64,000 nucleotides of DNA from Ricinus communis. Its lineage: Eukaryota; Streptophyta; Magnoliopsida; Malpighiales; Euphorbiaceae. This document shows positions 33,807 through 46,915 of this stretch, piece by piece (within the stretch, counting starts at the first letter, position 1; each line of letters begins with the position of its first letter). The notes below the pieces were generated by a model, which was not told where the DNA came from, did not search any database, and saw only the letters and a list, made by a program, of their open reading frames with translations. Position numbers and translations under genes: made by a program. The stretch is from positions 24,886,888 through 24,950,887 of the forward strand of contig NC_063260.1 in NCBI RefSeq assembly GCF_019578655.1, given 5' to 3'.

Positions 33807-35951
33807 GCAAAGTTAACTAAAAGAAGATGGAGCAACACATTTTATGCACATAATTTTTTACTTTCTTTTTAGTAGAGTGGAGCTCCAATGTCTATTTTTA
33901 TTGATAAGTCAAGGCATTAGTTATTTATGTAAAGGTGTTTCAACATATCTAAGTTATAGAAAATCATCTTCCACTATGATAGATACATGCCTGTTTTAAA
34001 GTAGCGAAAATTTTGTTTAAAGAGGCAAACTTTAAATGAAAAAGAAAAAGAAAGGAAGAAGAAGAAGAAGAAGAAGAAAAAGGAAGCCTTATATTTCCTT
34101 TTACATTTCGTCATATGCTTTTGTGTTTTTTTTTTTTTGGAACAATACATTATTTCCTCGTATTCAGGCAGCCATTCTTGTATGCTTATAATTGAAACAC
34201 ACTGTATTAGTTTCTTGCTTTTGGTCGTTGCTTCTAAGTTATGAAGACTTTGGTGCCTTTTAACATATTTCTCGCATGTAGATAAAGTGGCTAAGAAACG
34301 CATGCTTCTTATTGCTCGAGATGCTCTTTTTCACCTCTAACGGCATTATTTGCATCTTTTTATGGTTAATGGCATTATTTGCAGTGTCCTTCTTCTATCA
34401 TATGTTTAAAAGTTTGGCAATTTGGAAAGTTAACGATAAATGCTGAGTAGCATACTTTTAACTCAATCGAGAGGTAATGTAATTGACATAAGCTATAATA
34501 GAACTGTACCTTACGTTATCCATGTTAAGCGAAAAATAGTAGAAACTGTTTCTTAGTTTTATCAAAAAATAGGTTATATTATTATCTGTGGAGTATTAGT
34601 TATTACAAATTATTTTTTTCTTAGTTTTAGGATGTGTGGTGGAACGGTCACATAATGAGATGGTAAACGACTTTGTTGGACAGTTAAACAAGTGATCAAG
34701 CAGCTATATAAATGTAGGAAAATATTTATATGACCATGTTGATCATGGAAGCATAGTCAAATTTTTCTTCTTTTTTTTCGGAATTTAAAAGAACTACTCA
34801 ATACCAAGTTATCCATCATCATCATCTTCTTCTTCTTCCCTACCAAAAAAAAATCCTATATTACGGATATCTTGATCATGCAGTTGGAAGCAACGGCAAT
34901 TGGAGTTTTGTGCTGGAAGAGGCAGGCAGAGAGTGGTGAAGATGGCATGATCCAACTGTAAAATGATTGCGTGTATAGAACGAGTAATATTACCAATACC
35001 TCTTTATCTATATATATATATATTTTTTATCATTGTTTTTGTGTTTTGTTGCGTGAGAGTTGGAACTTTGGCAGCTTTGGTTGTTGGCCACGAATTTATG
35101 CTTAAAAGCTACTCCCTTCCGCCATCCTCCATATGTATGTTTATATGAAAGGCACCTCACTACCACCCTCAATGTTTAATATTTATAATTGTAGGACAAT
35201 GAGACGTCGATATGATGAGACCTTGGTCAACCAGCAAACAACTGCGCAAAATAATGTTGGGGTTGGGGACAAAAATTAAAATGTCATTTAAAAAAAAAAA
35301 AAAAAAGAATTTTACTCCATGATCAGCTTCAGCTACCAAACAAATCATATCTCTAAGGGGACACACATAAACTGTCATGGGATGGCCCACTGCAAACACC
35401 AGTAGGACGAGTATTGTTGGAGATCTCCTGTCACTAAAGAAATAAGAAGTAGAAATAACTTATAAAGACAAATTCCAACTAATTAAATGTCTAGTTTTAT
35501 TTATCTTGATATTAATTAAATCCAAACTCAAATCTCTTAATGGGTAACACTCTTATTTGTTTAACTCACCTTAATTAATAAATTTAATTTCAAAAAAAGT
35601 ATTAAATTGATGACACCTCATTAAAGTTAATGCTTTCTCTTTTTATTTTTGGTTTGTAGTAATCGATCAAATAAAATTATGAACTATACAAAGCAATTCT
35701 ATCAAATCAATCATTTTTTAAATTGTGATTTCACCGTCAAACAACAAAATTATGAGCTGCAAATTCTAAACTCATATTATCAAACACAAGCAATATATAG
35801 TTGATTGGAATGAAAATAATTAAATCCTTGCGGATCAAAACTTTTTAATGGTAAATTTTATTTTATTATAATTTGTAATCATATATCTTTTATTGTCTAA
35901 AAAAACAATCAGTAAAATTATATAATACTTAAAGCTGTAAAATGGTGAAAC
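32689..35951. other. Intergenic region upstream of rhomboid gene
   Basis: Rhomboid promoter side, then AT-rich DNA. It contains (TA)n tracts at 33177-33211 and 33783-33806, a (GAA)n tract at 34056-34078, and (CAT)n/(CTT)n at 34815-34838. No coding region recognised; frames at 33566-34303 are low-complexity. Confidence 0.5.
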
Positions 35952-36550
35952 TATATTGTCACGATTCGATCTGTAGGCCCGTGACCGGCACTAGAGAATG
36001 GGTAGACGTAAAGCCACTGAATCCGTAGTAAGCCTGACACTCACTAACTCGATTAAATGTCATATCATATTATTGATGTCATAAATTATCTTAACAATCA
36101 AATTTTATATAATTAATTCGGTCTGCCAGAAAAATTAGGCGAAACCCGAAATTACAGAAAATTACATCTGATACATCTACTGTTACTACTGCAGAGAATC
36201 TAAGATTTTACAAATTAACATACCAAATCAAATACACCACCCGATGATGAAGGAGTCGGGTTACTAGATAAGAGTCGGGGGAAGACTAATAGTCACGGAT
36301 CTGAAAAACAGTAAAATTGAAACTGTCAGTCTCGAGAGTGAGTTAAAATCATATATCTAAAAACAGTTGCAAACACCTCAATAATACATTTATTTAATTT
36401 GAAATAAATATTAAGTCATGTAAAAACAAACATATCATGTCATGCTTGAATACAATAATTTTTACACACAACGGGATAGAGTACTATAGTAGAACACTAA
36501 ACCCAACACTAACATCCCGATCAAACTCAACACTGACATCTCGACTAATC

Positions 36551-36830
36551 TCATTCCAACAGAACTGGCGCCCACAGAGCGAAGCTCGACCAGGGTCCTT
36601 AACTCCAGTCCGGTCACTTAATGTTCGCTATCAACCTTAGCCTTTCCGCTCTATTATTCCAATAAGATTGGCGCCTAGAGAGCGAAGCTCGACCAAGGAC
36701 CTTACCTCCAGTCTGGTCACTTAGGTTTTCAAATAAGCCGGCGCCCAGAGAGCAATGCTCGACTAGGGACCTTTACTCCGGCAACCACACTCTACTAAGC
36801 CTAGAGAGCGATGCTCGACCAGGGCAAGTC
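36551..36830 (+). repeat. Degenerate tandem repeats inside the solo LTR
   Basis: Four imperfect copies of a unit with core GGCGCCCAGAGAGCGAAGCTC followed by GACCAGGGACCTTACTCCAGTC. The cores lie at about 36568, 36670, 36740 and 36800; spacing falls from ~103 to ~70 to ~60 bp. The last copy lacks GGCGCC. Confidence 0.75.
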
Positions 36831-38529
36831 CTAATCTTTTCTTTTTAAATTTACCTATTTATCCTTTTCTCACTCTCAGATTTATACCGGAACACTCATC
36901 AAACTCTTATGTTCTACTGTCATCCCATCCCGAGTCATCATACAATGATAAAATCAATGATAAAGAAAGAACATACATGAATAGTAATTAAAAAACATAA
37001 TACATATGAATCATAATTAAATTAATAATTAAACTTGCAATAAAATAATCACGATAGCAAATTAAAAAATTTATGCATGACACGTGCATAACCGATACAT
37101 GACTTTAACTCACAGTTTTGACGACCTCCTAGCTCTGCTCCGATGCCTCAGGTGGAGCGAGCCGAACTGACAGATCATCTAATCATGAAAAATAATTAAT
37201 TAATAACACTGAAACAATTGACCATTAACCCTAGATCTAGATTCCTAGGACTAACTGACTAAGAATCATGACTCGCGTAAATTCTACCAAAAATTCAGCA
37301 GAACCTCCTCTAAAATACGAACGTTTATACCCCGTAAAACGGGTCCAGGACCTGCCAGAAAAACCTTTCAAATATTCAAAAATTTAATACAATAGGAGTC
37401 GGGTCCCCAAGACTTCACTATTTTTTCCGATTCCCCACACAGCACAGAATCACGATTACGGCAGGCAGTCCGACAAGCAATTATTTTAACACACAAATAT
37501 TTTTTAATACACGATACAATTCAATAGACACATAATTAAATCAAAGAATTTCAAAATCAACGGGCCAGAGAAAATTACCGAGACGCTTGATCGCTTGGTC
37601 GACTTGCCTCCAGTCACCGGAGTCCGATCGACGATCCAAACACACCATCAGACTCGAAACGACGCGCTGATGACGATCCCCGCTTCTGATTTTCCGATCT
37701 AATCCCCAATCATCCGGAGAGATTTGCGAACGATCTCAGCCGTCGATTTGCAAACGAAGTCTGATCGCCACGAAACCGGTGCCATTGCGGAGCTTGAGCT
37801 GAGGAGAGTCAGGATATGTCCTCTAATCATCCATCCTCCGCCGGAGCTTACCGGAAAAGCCAGAAAACACGGCTGCCACCTACTTCGCCGGAACTCCCTC
37901 CTCCGGCCACCAAAGTCGATCGCCACCAAAATCAATCGGCCGCACGGCAAGGAAGTTTCGGCCACCTTCCTCCTCGCGCATCGCCAACCGCTTCCCCCGG
38001 TCGGCCATCGGCGTCTGACTCGGTTCCTTCTTCCTCCTTCCCTTCCTCTCTCTCTCCCCGATTTCTTCTTTTCTTTTCTTCTTCTTCATATCGACATTTA
38101 GTCCCTGAAGTTTCTTTTCTTACCTTTTGGTCCCTCAACTTTTTTAATTACTGCAATTTCGCCCAGAAAAATTTCCAATTAACCCCTAAACTTTTCTTTA
38201 ATTTTTCAATTAAGCCCCTAACTATTTAATTTGGGCCAAATTAAAAATTATTGAAAATACATAATTACATATATACCCCTGGCCGACATATTTATTTATA
38301 AAAATACCAAACATACAAATTTTCATTAAACCGCCATATAATACTAAAATTTTACTTTTAATCCTCATCCCAAAATAAATTTTTAATTTAGTCCTAACAT
38401 ACAATTAATTTAATTAATTAATTTGCTAACTATTTTCCAACTTAAAATTTAATACCACTAGCTAAATAAAATACCCATTTCCCCAAAAATTCTTTTATAA
38501 AAACATCCTTTACAAATTTTCTTTTTCCA

Positions 38530-38562
38530 AATTTTTTCAAAATAATTTTATTTATATATATA

Positions 38563-38600
<38 letters not shown>
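38530..38600. repeat. (TA)n tract within the solo LTR
   Basis: Interrupted TA microsatellite. Confidence 0.85.
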
Positions 38601-38604
<4 letters not shown>

Positions 38605-39019
38605 GAAAAAATTTGAATAACCAAAACATAATTATTTCTCAAATAATTTATTTAATTAATTTCTTAAAAATTCAAACTAATAGGATATAGAAAACAACTC
38701 CTTATTTATATAGCATTAAAATTTTATTTAATTCATTCCAACTAAACCAAATAAAAATAAAATAAAATTGATTTAAATAAAAATTCATTATTAATATAAT
38801 AATTATTATTAAGGGAAAAATTCCAGATATTACATATATTATAATTTTTTATATTTATTTCTTTTTCTACCGGTTTAGAAACATATTAACTAGCAAATGT
38901 GGAATTCTAGAGAGTAATTTTTTCTTTTGTTTCTTGTAAAGTTGAAGTTATTTATGTTGGTTCTAATTAATGGATTGGATGTTTTTAAATTTAATTTTAT
39001 TATTTTGTGGCCACGAGCC

Positions 39020-40170
39020 ACCAACCCGTAAGCATTTGGCTAGACTCCGGAATTGAGTTTCAGCAACCATTTGAAATTATCATCCGCTCTCCCGCCATCT
39101 CTCTCCCCCACAAAACCCTCCGAAACCCTTTAACCAGTTCAACACATCAGCTCTTCTCCAACAAAGCCTTCCCCCTTAGAATTCTGCAAGTACACCATAA
39201 CAGTTCAAGCTAAGCTCATTAAACTAGGCCAAATTACCCACCTGCTATTCCTCAATGTCTCACTATACAGATATTCATATTCTTAATCTATCTTCGATCC
39301 TGATAATAACCCAAATACATTTGCTTATAATGTGCTCATTAGAGGCTATACACAGAGTGAGAAAACTGAAAAAGGAGCTCTTTTTGCTGTATAATTTGCT
39401 TTGTAATGCCAATTCTTTGCCGGTTGACTTTTTTTTTTTTTTTGAAAACTTGATTTCTAGTTAAAGCTATTAGGAGATTGAACAGGTACCTGGGTTAGTA
39501 TTTAAGTTCAAGTTAAGCAAAGATGTTTTGCACAAAACAGTTTGATTAGTTTCTGTTCAGCTATTGAATTTGCTCGCCTAGATGCTGTTTCCGGGAATTC
39601 CACTAATGGGGGCTGGTTGACTCAGGTTTTATAGAGGAACGAATGCTTACATTTGCTAGAATGCCCAAGAGAAGTTTGTAAGTCTGAATTGCATGACTAA
39701 TTAAATCGTTGAGACTTTTGATCAAATGGAAGAAAGGGATTCGGTTTCTTGGAATACTTGCGAAATCTGGATCTGTGGATTTGATAATTTTAACTTTATG
39801 ATTGATGGGCATGGAGATAATTAACAAGCGCAGAAGGCAAAAAAAGGGTTCACATTTGGCTGCTTTGGATCAAGGAATGATTGAAACTTGTACAGAGAGA
39901 AATAAAATTGATGCGGATTCTATTTTCAGAACTTGGAACCCGCTGGTGGGAAAATATGCTGTAGAGCATATCATTGATTTGAACCCCTTCGATGGACGCT
40001 GTTATATAGTTTAAGCCAACATGTACTCACTACTCAGACTCAGGCTTGCACGACAAATCCATGGAATTGGGAAAAAAGATAAAAACCAAGGAGCAAAGAA
40101 AGTTCCAGGCAGCAGCCAGTTGTCCTGGATTAAGTTTAGACTGTGCTATAGGAAGTTTCCAAAGTCAAGC
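39020..40170 (+). pseudogene. Pentatricopeptide-repeat (PPR, PLS/E type) pseudogene
   Basis: Organelle RNA-editing type PPR gene remains. Readable islands: AKLIKLGQITHLLFLN near 39209-39258; an island ending NTFAYNVLIRGYTQS near 39300-39357; FDQMEERDSVSWNT near 39718-39760; and the E-domain tail GKYAVEHIIDLNPFDGRCYI near 39948-40010, then ANMYS and KKVPGSS near 40020-40115. The islands follow the normal order of such a protein but are out of frame, broken by stops (e.g. TAA at 40012-40014), and much closer together than in a ~600-residue gene. Large internal deletions have therefore occurred. The presence of both ends argues for decay in place. Confidence 0.8.
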
Positions 40171-40538
40171 TGTATTGATACCGGAAATAGCAAAAACATA
40201 TGCCTTATTATACCAAACTGAGCATTAGAAAAAACATAAAAACATGCCTCGTTTCTCCATCCTTGTGCACCTACTAGATCTCAGAACTGGGGAAGAACTA
40301 CAATTCACAGCTGCACACATCACAGAAAGATATCAATGCAAAACAATGGTAATGCTATTAGACAGCAGTTAATGTTCTAAGAAGCCTTTATGATAAATAG
40401 AATATCAATTAAAAAACTAGATTCAGAAAATCTGTAAAGAGATGTAATACAAGACCAACAAAGTGTTCACACTATCCGTACACGAATATGGAATAACAAA
40501 ATTTTCATTTGTTGCTACTTCATAAATGGAAAAGGAAA
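40171..40538. other. 3' flank of the eL24 gene
   Basis: Short AT-rich spacer that includes the 3' UTR of the minus-strand ribosomal protein gene. Confidence 0.45.
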
Positions 40539-41831
40539 TCATCGCTTTCCACCGCCACCACCAAGCTTGGGGCCCTTCGGTGCAGCACCTCTAGACACAT
40601 TACTCTTGCTTTGGGTCTTTGTCTTGGCGGCCAATTCAGCTTTCTTTGCCTTCTTTTCATCCTTGGTTTTCTTGATCCTCTCCTTGATTTCACTGAAAAT
40701 CACAAGAAGCACTTATCATGTAAAGCATATGAAGAGATCAATATGCATATTACAGAGAATGACTATAACACCATTGCTCTGAAAACCACAGATGAGAATT
40801 AGCATACCGTAAAGCAGCTTCACGAGCAGCATCCCGGACCTCTGGCTTCTCAGTTCTCCTCTTCTGGATAACCTCCAAGGTAGCACCGACTATAGACCTT
40901 GAGTATGGCTTCTTGGTAGTTCTGCGCTTCTTCTTAACAGCCTCAGCAGCAATATCCTATAAACAAAAAATGATTAACAATTCAAATGCGCGTGATCGTG
41001 AGTTGAGAAAGCGAGAGCAAGAGAGGCAGATTCAAATCAACAGTACCTTCTTGTGTTGTTTCCTATACATGGCAGTCCAGGTAAGCTTTGAAGGCTTCAG
41101 ACGGTTGTGGAAGTACCTCTTGCATTTTGAATTGGCGAAGAGGAAAACCTTCATCAATAAAAATTACAAATAGTAAATTTAGGTCATTCTCAATCGATGG
41201 GAAATCAAATATATATATAGTTAAGTTTCCAATACAATAACTATAACACAACAGAAGTGTAGCGTCCGAAAAACAAAAATCACCTGAGAATCAGATCGAA
41301 TAAATCTGATACCCTTGCCAGGGTAAATCTTAGCACCGCTGAATCGGCAAAGCTCAGTCCTAATAGGACATAGCCACATAGTACATTAGACATTGAAACC
41401 TTAACATAAAAACTACAAAAAAAAAAAAAAAGAAGAAGTAACAATAATGAAGCCTTTCCAACAAAATCAAGGAAACCATACTAAAAAAGTGGATTTTTTT
41501 TCCTAAAAAGAAATAGCAGTAATAATAATCAACAAAACTAACAACGCAACCTACCAGATTATTTTATGAAAAATTAATTTCAAAAAGAAAACATAAAGTT
41601 TGATATTTGATGAGCTAAACCCTAACCAATAGAGAGTAAAGTTTGATTCATTTTTTAATAAATAGTCAAAATCATCACGATAAGGACCAGAAATTAAACA
41701 AACAACAGTGACAATTACTTCTAATGCACAAATGAGCACAACAAATTCAGCAATCAATCTAAAATCTATAAAACAAAGCTTAATCGAATCGAAGAGATGA
41801 AGGGACAGATAGGTGCGTACTTGAGAACCAT
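40539..41831 (-). CDS. RPL24: 60S ribosomal protein L24 (eL24)
   Basis: Structural protein of the cytosolic large subunit; in plants it also supports reinitiation after upstream ORFs. Exons on the minus strand: 41831-41821, 41359-41284, 41148-41047, 40956-40808, 40692-40539. They total 492 nt and 163 residues, the normal eL24 length, with consistent phases. The first exon codes only MVL plus two bases of Lys, the early-intron design common in plant ribosomal protein genes. The zinc-ribbon-type N-terminus ([15 protein letters not shown]) and [19 protein letters not shown] are intact. The C-terminus is the Lys/Ala-rich tail ending [13 protein letters not shown]. No sign of decay. Confidence 0.96.
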
Positions 41832-42208
41832 GACGAACAAATGGTGATGTTGATGACCTCGCCGCTCTGCCGCTGGTGCTGTAAAGTCTCAGAGAAAACC
41901 AAAAACCACTAACCTACCTTCAATTTAATGTTAGTGAAAAAACCCTAATGGACCCAAGGAAAAAGCTGAAATGGTGTCGGTTTCATTTATGGGCTTTCGG
42001 CTGTTTGAGACAAAGAAAGAGCCCATATATAAGTGTGATCCTGGTCCTTCTATTAAACCCAATGGACCCTTTTAATTTCATCATCGACGGCAGAGAAACA
42101 AACGCATTCAGAACTCATAAAATTGTAGTACAAATAACAAGGTCTATTTTCATTTCTGTTCTGAGTTGCTAACATTGATTGGGCCAGACCCCAGTGAGCA
42201 ATTACCTT
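41832..42208. promoter_or_regulatory. Upstream region of eL24
   Basis: Contains ATTAGGGTTTTTT-type sequence on the minus strand near 41940 (AAAACCCTAA on plus), a telobox as found in plant ribosomal-protein promoters, about 110 bp before the start codon. GGTTAGTGG/CTAACCTACC pieces lie closer in. No clear TATA box, as is usual for these genes. Confidence 0.5.
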
Positions 42209-43721
42209 TGGATAAAGGGTCAAATACACCCCTGATCTTGTGTCACTAGGTCAAATAGATCCAATTTTAATTTTACCAACAAATAGACCCATAATTTTAT
42301 TTTATGGCCAAATAACCCCTTGTTTTGACTGAGTCAAGCAAGTGTGCTAAACATTTTTAATAAAGAGCGACTGATTATTTTTAACATTAAAAAAGAATAG
42401 TAATAATATAGCATCTTAGAAATTAGAGTACGTGCAGAGTTTATCTAAAGCTGTGTTTATTTGGATAGTGGGAAAGTCGAAAAGTCTAAACTGAATAACA
42501 AGAAAAAAACTAGTAATCTTCATCTCTCCATCTCCAAATCCCAGCAAATCAAAACTATCAAAATCTTCCTATTCCATCAGTTAGCTTATTCTATTTCACT
42601 ATTACCTAAGATTTAATATGATCTTGAAACTCACATTGCATTTGCTGCCAACGAATCAACTAAATTCTATCTATTTCCATCAATTTGATTATAAATTAAA
42701 GCAAAATGGTACTCATTGGCTTGACTATTTGCTTCATCAATTTGATTTGTTCTGAGTTGAATGAGTACCCACCATCGACTTCATCATCAATGCCACCATG
42801 GATGACCACCACTACAGCCTCTATTTCGACAAGAACCTCTATACTGTAAACTTTTACCATTTTTATTCAACACCCAATTCAAAAGCCAAGGACTGTAAGA
42901 AATTACAGTCTAAATATAAGCTCTGTAAAATCAGGTTATTTCAAATCATAAGCCCATTACAAATGGATTCTTCAATATGCTATAATCTCTACATCTCTCT
43001 TTATTCAAATTATAAAGGCTTCTTTTTCTTTTTCTGCTTCGATTCAAATTAAAAAAAAAAAAAGAAAAAAAGAAAAAAGAAAAGGAGCATCAGTTCAAGC
43101 AACAGATTATTCAGTTGTATGCAAGAAAATTTTATGTTTTGTGATGGTGGTGGTGTTGCTGATAATGGGATTGTCACTAAAGATTGCAATAACAGATAAA
43201 TTATAGAGCAGTTGTGAAAGAGAACAATTTTGTCAATAATAATGGTGGTGTTGGTAGTAATAGATTATGATATGATAGAGATAAAGGCAGTGGATATCGG
43301 GCTTGATGGGTTTGATATTGGCCATTACTGAAAGAAGAAAGTTGCGATGAAGGTGGCAATGTTTGATGGCGGTGGAAGTGATGATGAGTGCGGCAACAAT
43401 CTATATGTTGAAGGAAAAAAGAAACATAAATCCTTTTAACTTGAAAAATTAAGATTTTTTCTTTAAATTTTAAAGATTACAAAAAGCTTTCTTTATTTTT
43501 TTTTCAAATAAAAAAGCTTTCTTTGTTACAGAAAACTAAAAACAATTTTTTTTTAATAGAACTTTAGCAAGTGGGATACACGCACTTGCTAAAATAGATT
43601 AGACAAACTTAGGGAGCATTTGGCCATAATATAGAAGTTGTGGGTGTATTTGTTGATAGAGTTAAAATTGGACTTATTTGATTCAATGACACAAATTGAG
43701 GGGAATATGACCCTTTATCCA
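42209..43721. mobile_element. Non-autonomous Mutator-like TIR element
   Basis: About 1.5 kb bounded by ~110 bp imperfect terminal inverted repeats. GGATAAAGGGTCAAATACAC at the left is matched inverted by GACCCTTTATCC at the right, with TTGTGTCA, CAATTTTAA and TTATGGCCAAAT also in register. Flanks carry a near-identical duplication: ATTACCTT (42201-42208) and ATTATCTT (43722-43729). Long TIRs and an 8-9 bp duplication fit a MULE better than hAT. No transposase; an open frame at 42798-43052 is of unknown origin and could be captured DNA. Confidence 0.75.
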
Positions 43722-43729
43722 ATTATCTT

Positions 43730-46700
43730 TTAAGGTTTTGGCTTTTTTTTTTTCTTTTTCAAAATTTTTATTATAATAAAATCATTCGGACTAACAAAAT
43801 TTTATTAAATAATTTATAATTTGGAGTAATGTATGCTTAATTTCTTATATAAAATTTTAATTTTGACTTGTATATTTATTTTTGACATATTATATTCAGT
43901 TTTATAGAATTTTATAAATTTTTTATTAATTTATTGATTAATAATTTTTTTTATTAAACACTGATTTTAATTATGAAAAATAGCATATTAATTACATTTT
44001 AATATATTAACCAATAAAAAAATTTAATCAAATATAATACTAATTCTATCTTATAAATAAGCATATTAACTATATTAATTAGTTAGATTTTATTTTTAAA
44101 AAGATCACATTTTAAATTATATATTTAATATTATATTCAATAATAAATTATTTTATAATTATACAATAAATTTTTAATATTAACAAATAGTAATATCAAT
44201 TATATTAATAGTATTAATTTATATAACACTAAAATTAATTAGTAAATATTCTTAAAATAATTTTTATATTATTACACCAATGAAATTTAAAAATTTAAAG
44301 CATTAAAAAAAGTAAAAAAATATTTAGTTCTGATATTATTTTTAAAATATTATAAATTAATATTAAATATTATTTTTTTATTAATTTATATTTATAGACT
44401 TAATTTTTTAATTAAAATAATAATAATAATAATGATCATGCAACGTATAAATGAACAACTAATTTTTTATTAATTTAATAAATTAGTTAGAAGTTAGAAG
44501 CAACTCTAGACTTCTCTTAATTATTATTTTTAGTTTAGTTATTTCTTTTCTGATTTGATTGAATATAATCATACATGTAATGATTAGAAAATTCAATACA
44601 AATAAAACTACCTCTTTTAATGATTTGTCTCTAAACAATTAATTTCAATCCAACTAAATAACAAAAAAAGAAAGCAGCCCCTATTCAACTTAGCTCATTA
44701 AAATAAAGTATTATTCGTTTATACATGCATGGCATTCAAGCAAAAGATATTATATATGGACCATTCATATCATATCATATCATATTAGGTGTTATTAAGG
44801 AGATAATATTTTTTTTTCCTTACGTATAGATAAGAGATAACAAAAATATTTTGTGATTTGCTAGCAAATTAATAAATAAACTTTGAATCAAATAGTAAAT
44901 TAAAAAAAAAAGTTTACATTAAATAATCATCCAGTCGTATTGGATACTGAACATTTATATAAACTTGAATAAGAAAATTATAAAAGAGATATATATTTAT
45001 TTGAGGAAAAAAAAAAGACTATTTAGAAGAAAGAAAATTGCCCATAATTACTTGAAACTTGAAACTTATTTGGTGTTATTGGGTTAAATGAGATTCTTTA
45101 GTATGCATTGAAGCTAAACCTCAGTTTGTGGATTCAGCTTTTCTCTATCCGATCCCAACCCATAACTCATTTGAAGGAAACTAACTCCTTTAATCCTATT
45201 GATTATAAAAAATATATTTTGTAATTAATTCTTGAATCGGAGAAGCAGAGGAGATTTAGATCGAATTGATCACTGGTGAAGGAGCAAAATCACATAACTA
45301 AAATTGGCTACTAAATCCCACGTCAAGTGAGAAATTCTGAGAGACAACTATTATCCATATCTTCTCTACTTTCCCTCCACTTCTCTTTTATTGTGAAAAT
45401 TAATCATCTATTGTAGTTACGAGCAACTGCCTTTTATTTATTTAATCAGTTTCAATTTTAAGTTTTTAGATAAGATTTATAGGTGGATCCATCCAAATTC
45501 CACATACATAAAAGTACGAAAAGTTATTATTATATCTCTACTTATATATTAAACTGATAAATTATTAAAATATATTTATTAATTTTAAATAATAAATTAT
45601 ATATTAACCATTCAACACTAAATACTCATAATATATCTATTATTTTTTTATTTATTATAATATATATATCAAACATAATTAAGAATTATCCAAAAATAAT
45701 ATGGACAAAAGTTTGGTTTGATGATCTTCTATTTATTCAGTTTGTTGGAATTGGTGGGTTAGTGAATATTTCCACTTCTTAAGTTTTCGGGACTCTTATT
45801 AGAAAAAGGTGAAAAATTGAGATGTTTATAATTGTATGGCACTATTTATGCGAATTTAAGCTATTATTTACAGTAAGAAAAATTACTCGTCAGACTTTTT
45901 GTTATATATATATATATGTGTTTGTAAGTTAATACTACAAAGTTTTCTCACTCGTCTAATACTAGTATTATTAGTTTTAATTTTTTTATGAATGTTGATA
46001 TAGTAAATTAATAAAGAAAACGGTTAAATTTTCTGCTATATTCTTTTTCTAATTACTATTGTCATATAATTAGAGAAACAATGAAAAATAACAGAAAATA
46101 AGGCTTTGTGAAAAGTTGAGCACTTTCATTCATTTACAAATAGAACACAATGCTCATATATATAGAGCAAGATCACAACCAACTTAGCTGACACTAAAGC
46201 TGTGGTAACAAACTTGCTAATTATAGCTTTTGGCGGGAGAGTTGGTTTCAGCCATAACTAACTTGTTGACTGTTGACTAGCATTGCCAACAACGGTGCTG
46301 TTGATGTATCATTGGAATCTTGATCTGCTACCGTCGAGCTATCCCTATCTCCTAATGCAGCTGCTACCTAAACACAATTAAAGAAAATTAATATAAACAG
46401 TAAAAAAGATTGTTATGGAAAACTAAGAAAGCAATATATGCAAATAAGATTACAGTTATAGTATAAAACTCCACCTTTTGACTTTGAATTTCTTAAACCC
46501 ACTTGCCATTTGATGTTCTATACAATATAACAAATCAAATTATTTGACAAGACAAGTACCTGCACCTTTGCCAAGTTTACGATTTTTTTGTTTAAGATTC
46601 TAAAACTTGAATGCGGTATAGAACTATCAGTTATTCAACTCTGTGGTGATAGCTAAATATATTAAGCAACGTAGCAGAAAGGAACTGTACACCTTGAAAG

Positions 46701-46900
46701 AATCCAGGCATCATTAAATAGGATAAGTATTGAATTTTTCTAATTAATTGATTTCTGTCAAACCATTGGCCCTCTAATTAAAGAGCCAAAACAGTAAAGT
46801 ACAGAAATTTTCATAATGTGGATGGCTGCTTCCAATTCACGTTACGACAATCAAAGGCAACCACAATTGAAGTAGTCCTCTAAAGAACACGTCTCGAACT
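43730..46900. other. AT-rich intergenic DNA before the peroxidase cluster
   Basis: Holds the Helitron-like repeat copy 2, a (CATAT)n stretch at 44767-44787, and otherwise AT-rich sequence with no coding signal. Confidence 0.5.
43800..44463 (+). mobile_element. AT-rich dispersed repeat, Helitron-like end, copy 2
   Basis: Aligns with 13880-14507 over most of its length. It ends in CATGCAACGTATAAATG and then CTAA before T (44459-44463). The left edge is only approximate. Confidence 0.5.
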
Positions 46901-46915
46901 TTTGGGATAGGACAC

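Larger units (their letters stand above)
35957..38834 (-). mobile_element. Solo LTR of a long-LTR retrotransposon
   Basis: A 2878 bp block starting TGTCACGATTCG and ending AGATATTACA on the plus strand (TGT...ACA). Both sides carry a 5 bp duplication, TATAT (35952-35956 and 38835-38839). No primer-binding site, polypurine tract or gag/pol follows either end, so it is a solo LTR left by recombination. Read on the minus strand it starts TGTAATATCTGG, has TATATAAATAAGG about 120 bp in (38712-38700), and then a long GC-richer R/U5-like stretch (37600-38060), which suggests minus-strand sense. TSD letters are simple, so chance is possible, but the TG/CA ends and the change in composition agree. 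Confidence 0.75.

Noticed and set aside
33566..34303. Open frames of 90-109 codons on the minus strand
   Set aside because: Made of TA and GAA microsatellites (poly-Ile/Tyr and poly-Phe runs); no protein character.
36551..36830. CRISPR-like array
   Set aside because: Repeats are imperfect, unequally spaced and inside a plant LTR; no cas genes and wrong kind of organism.
37699..38229. Long open frames on both strands (up to 137 codons) rich in Pro/Ser/Arg
   Set aside because: They lie inside the solo LTR in its GC-rich part, where stops are rare by composition. No conserved domain is visible.
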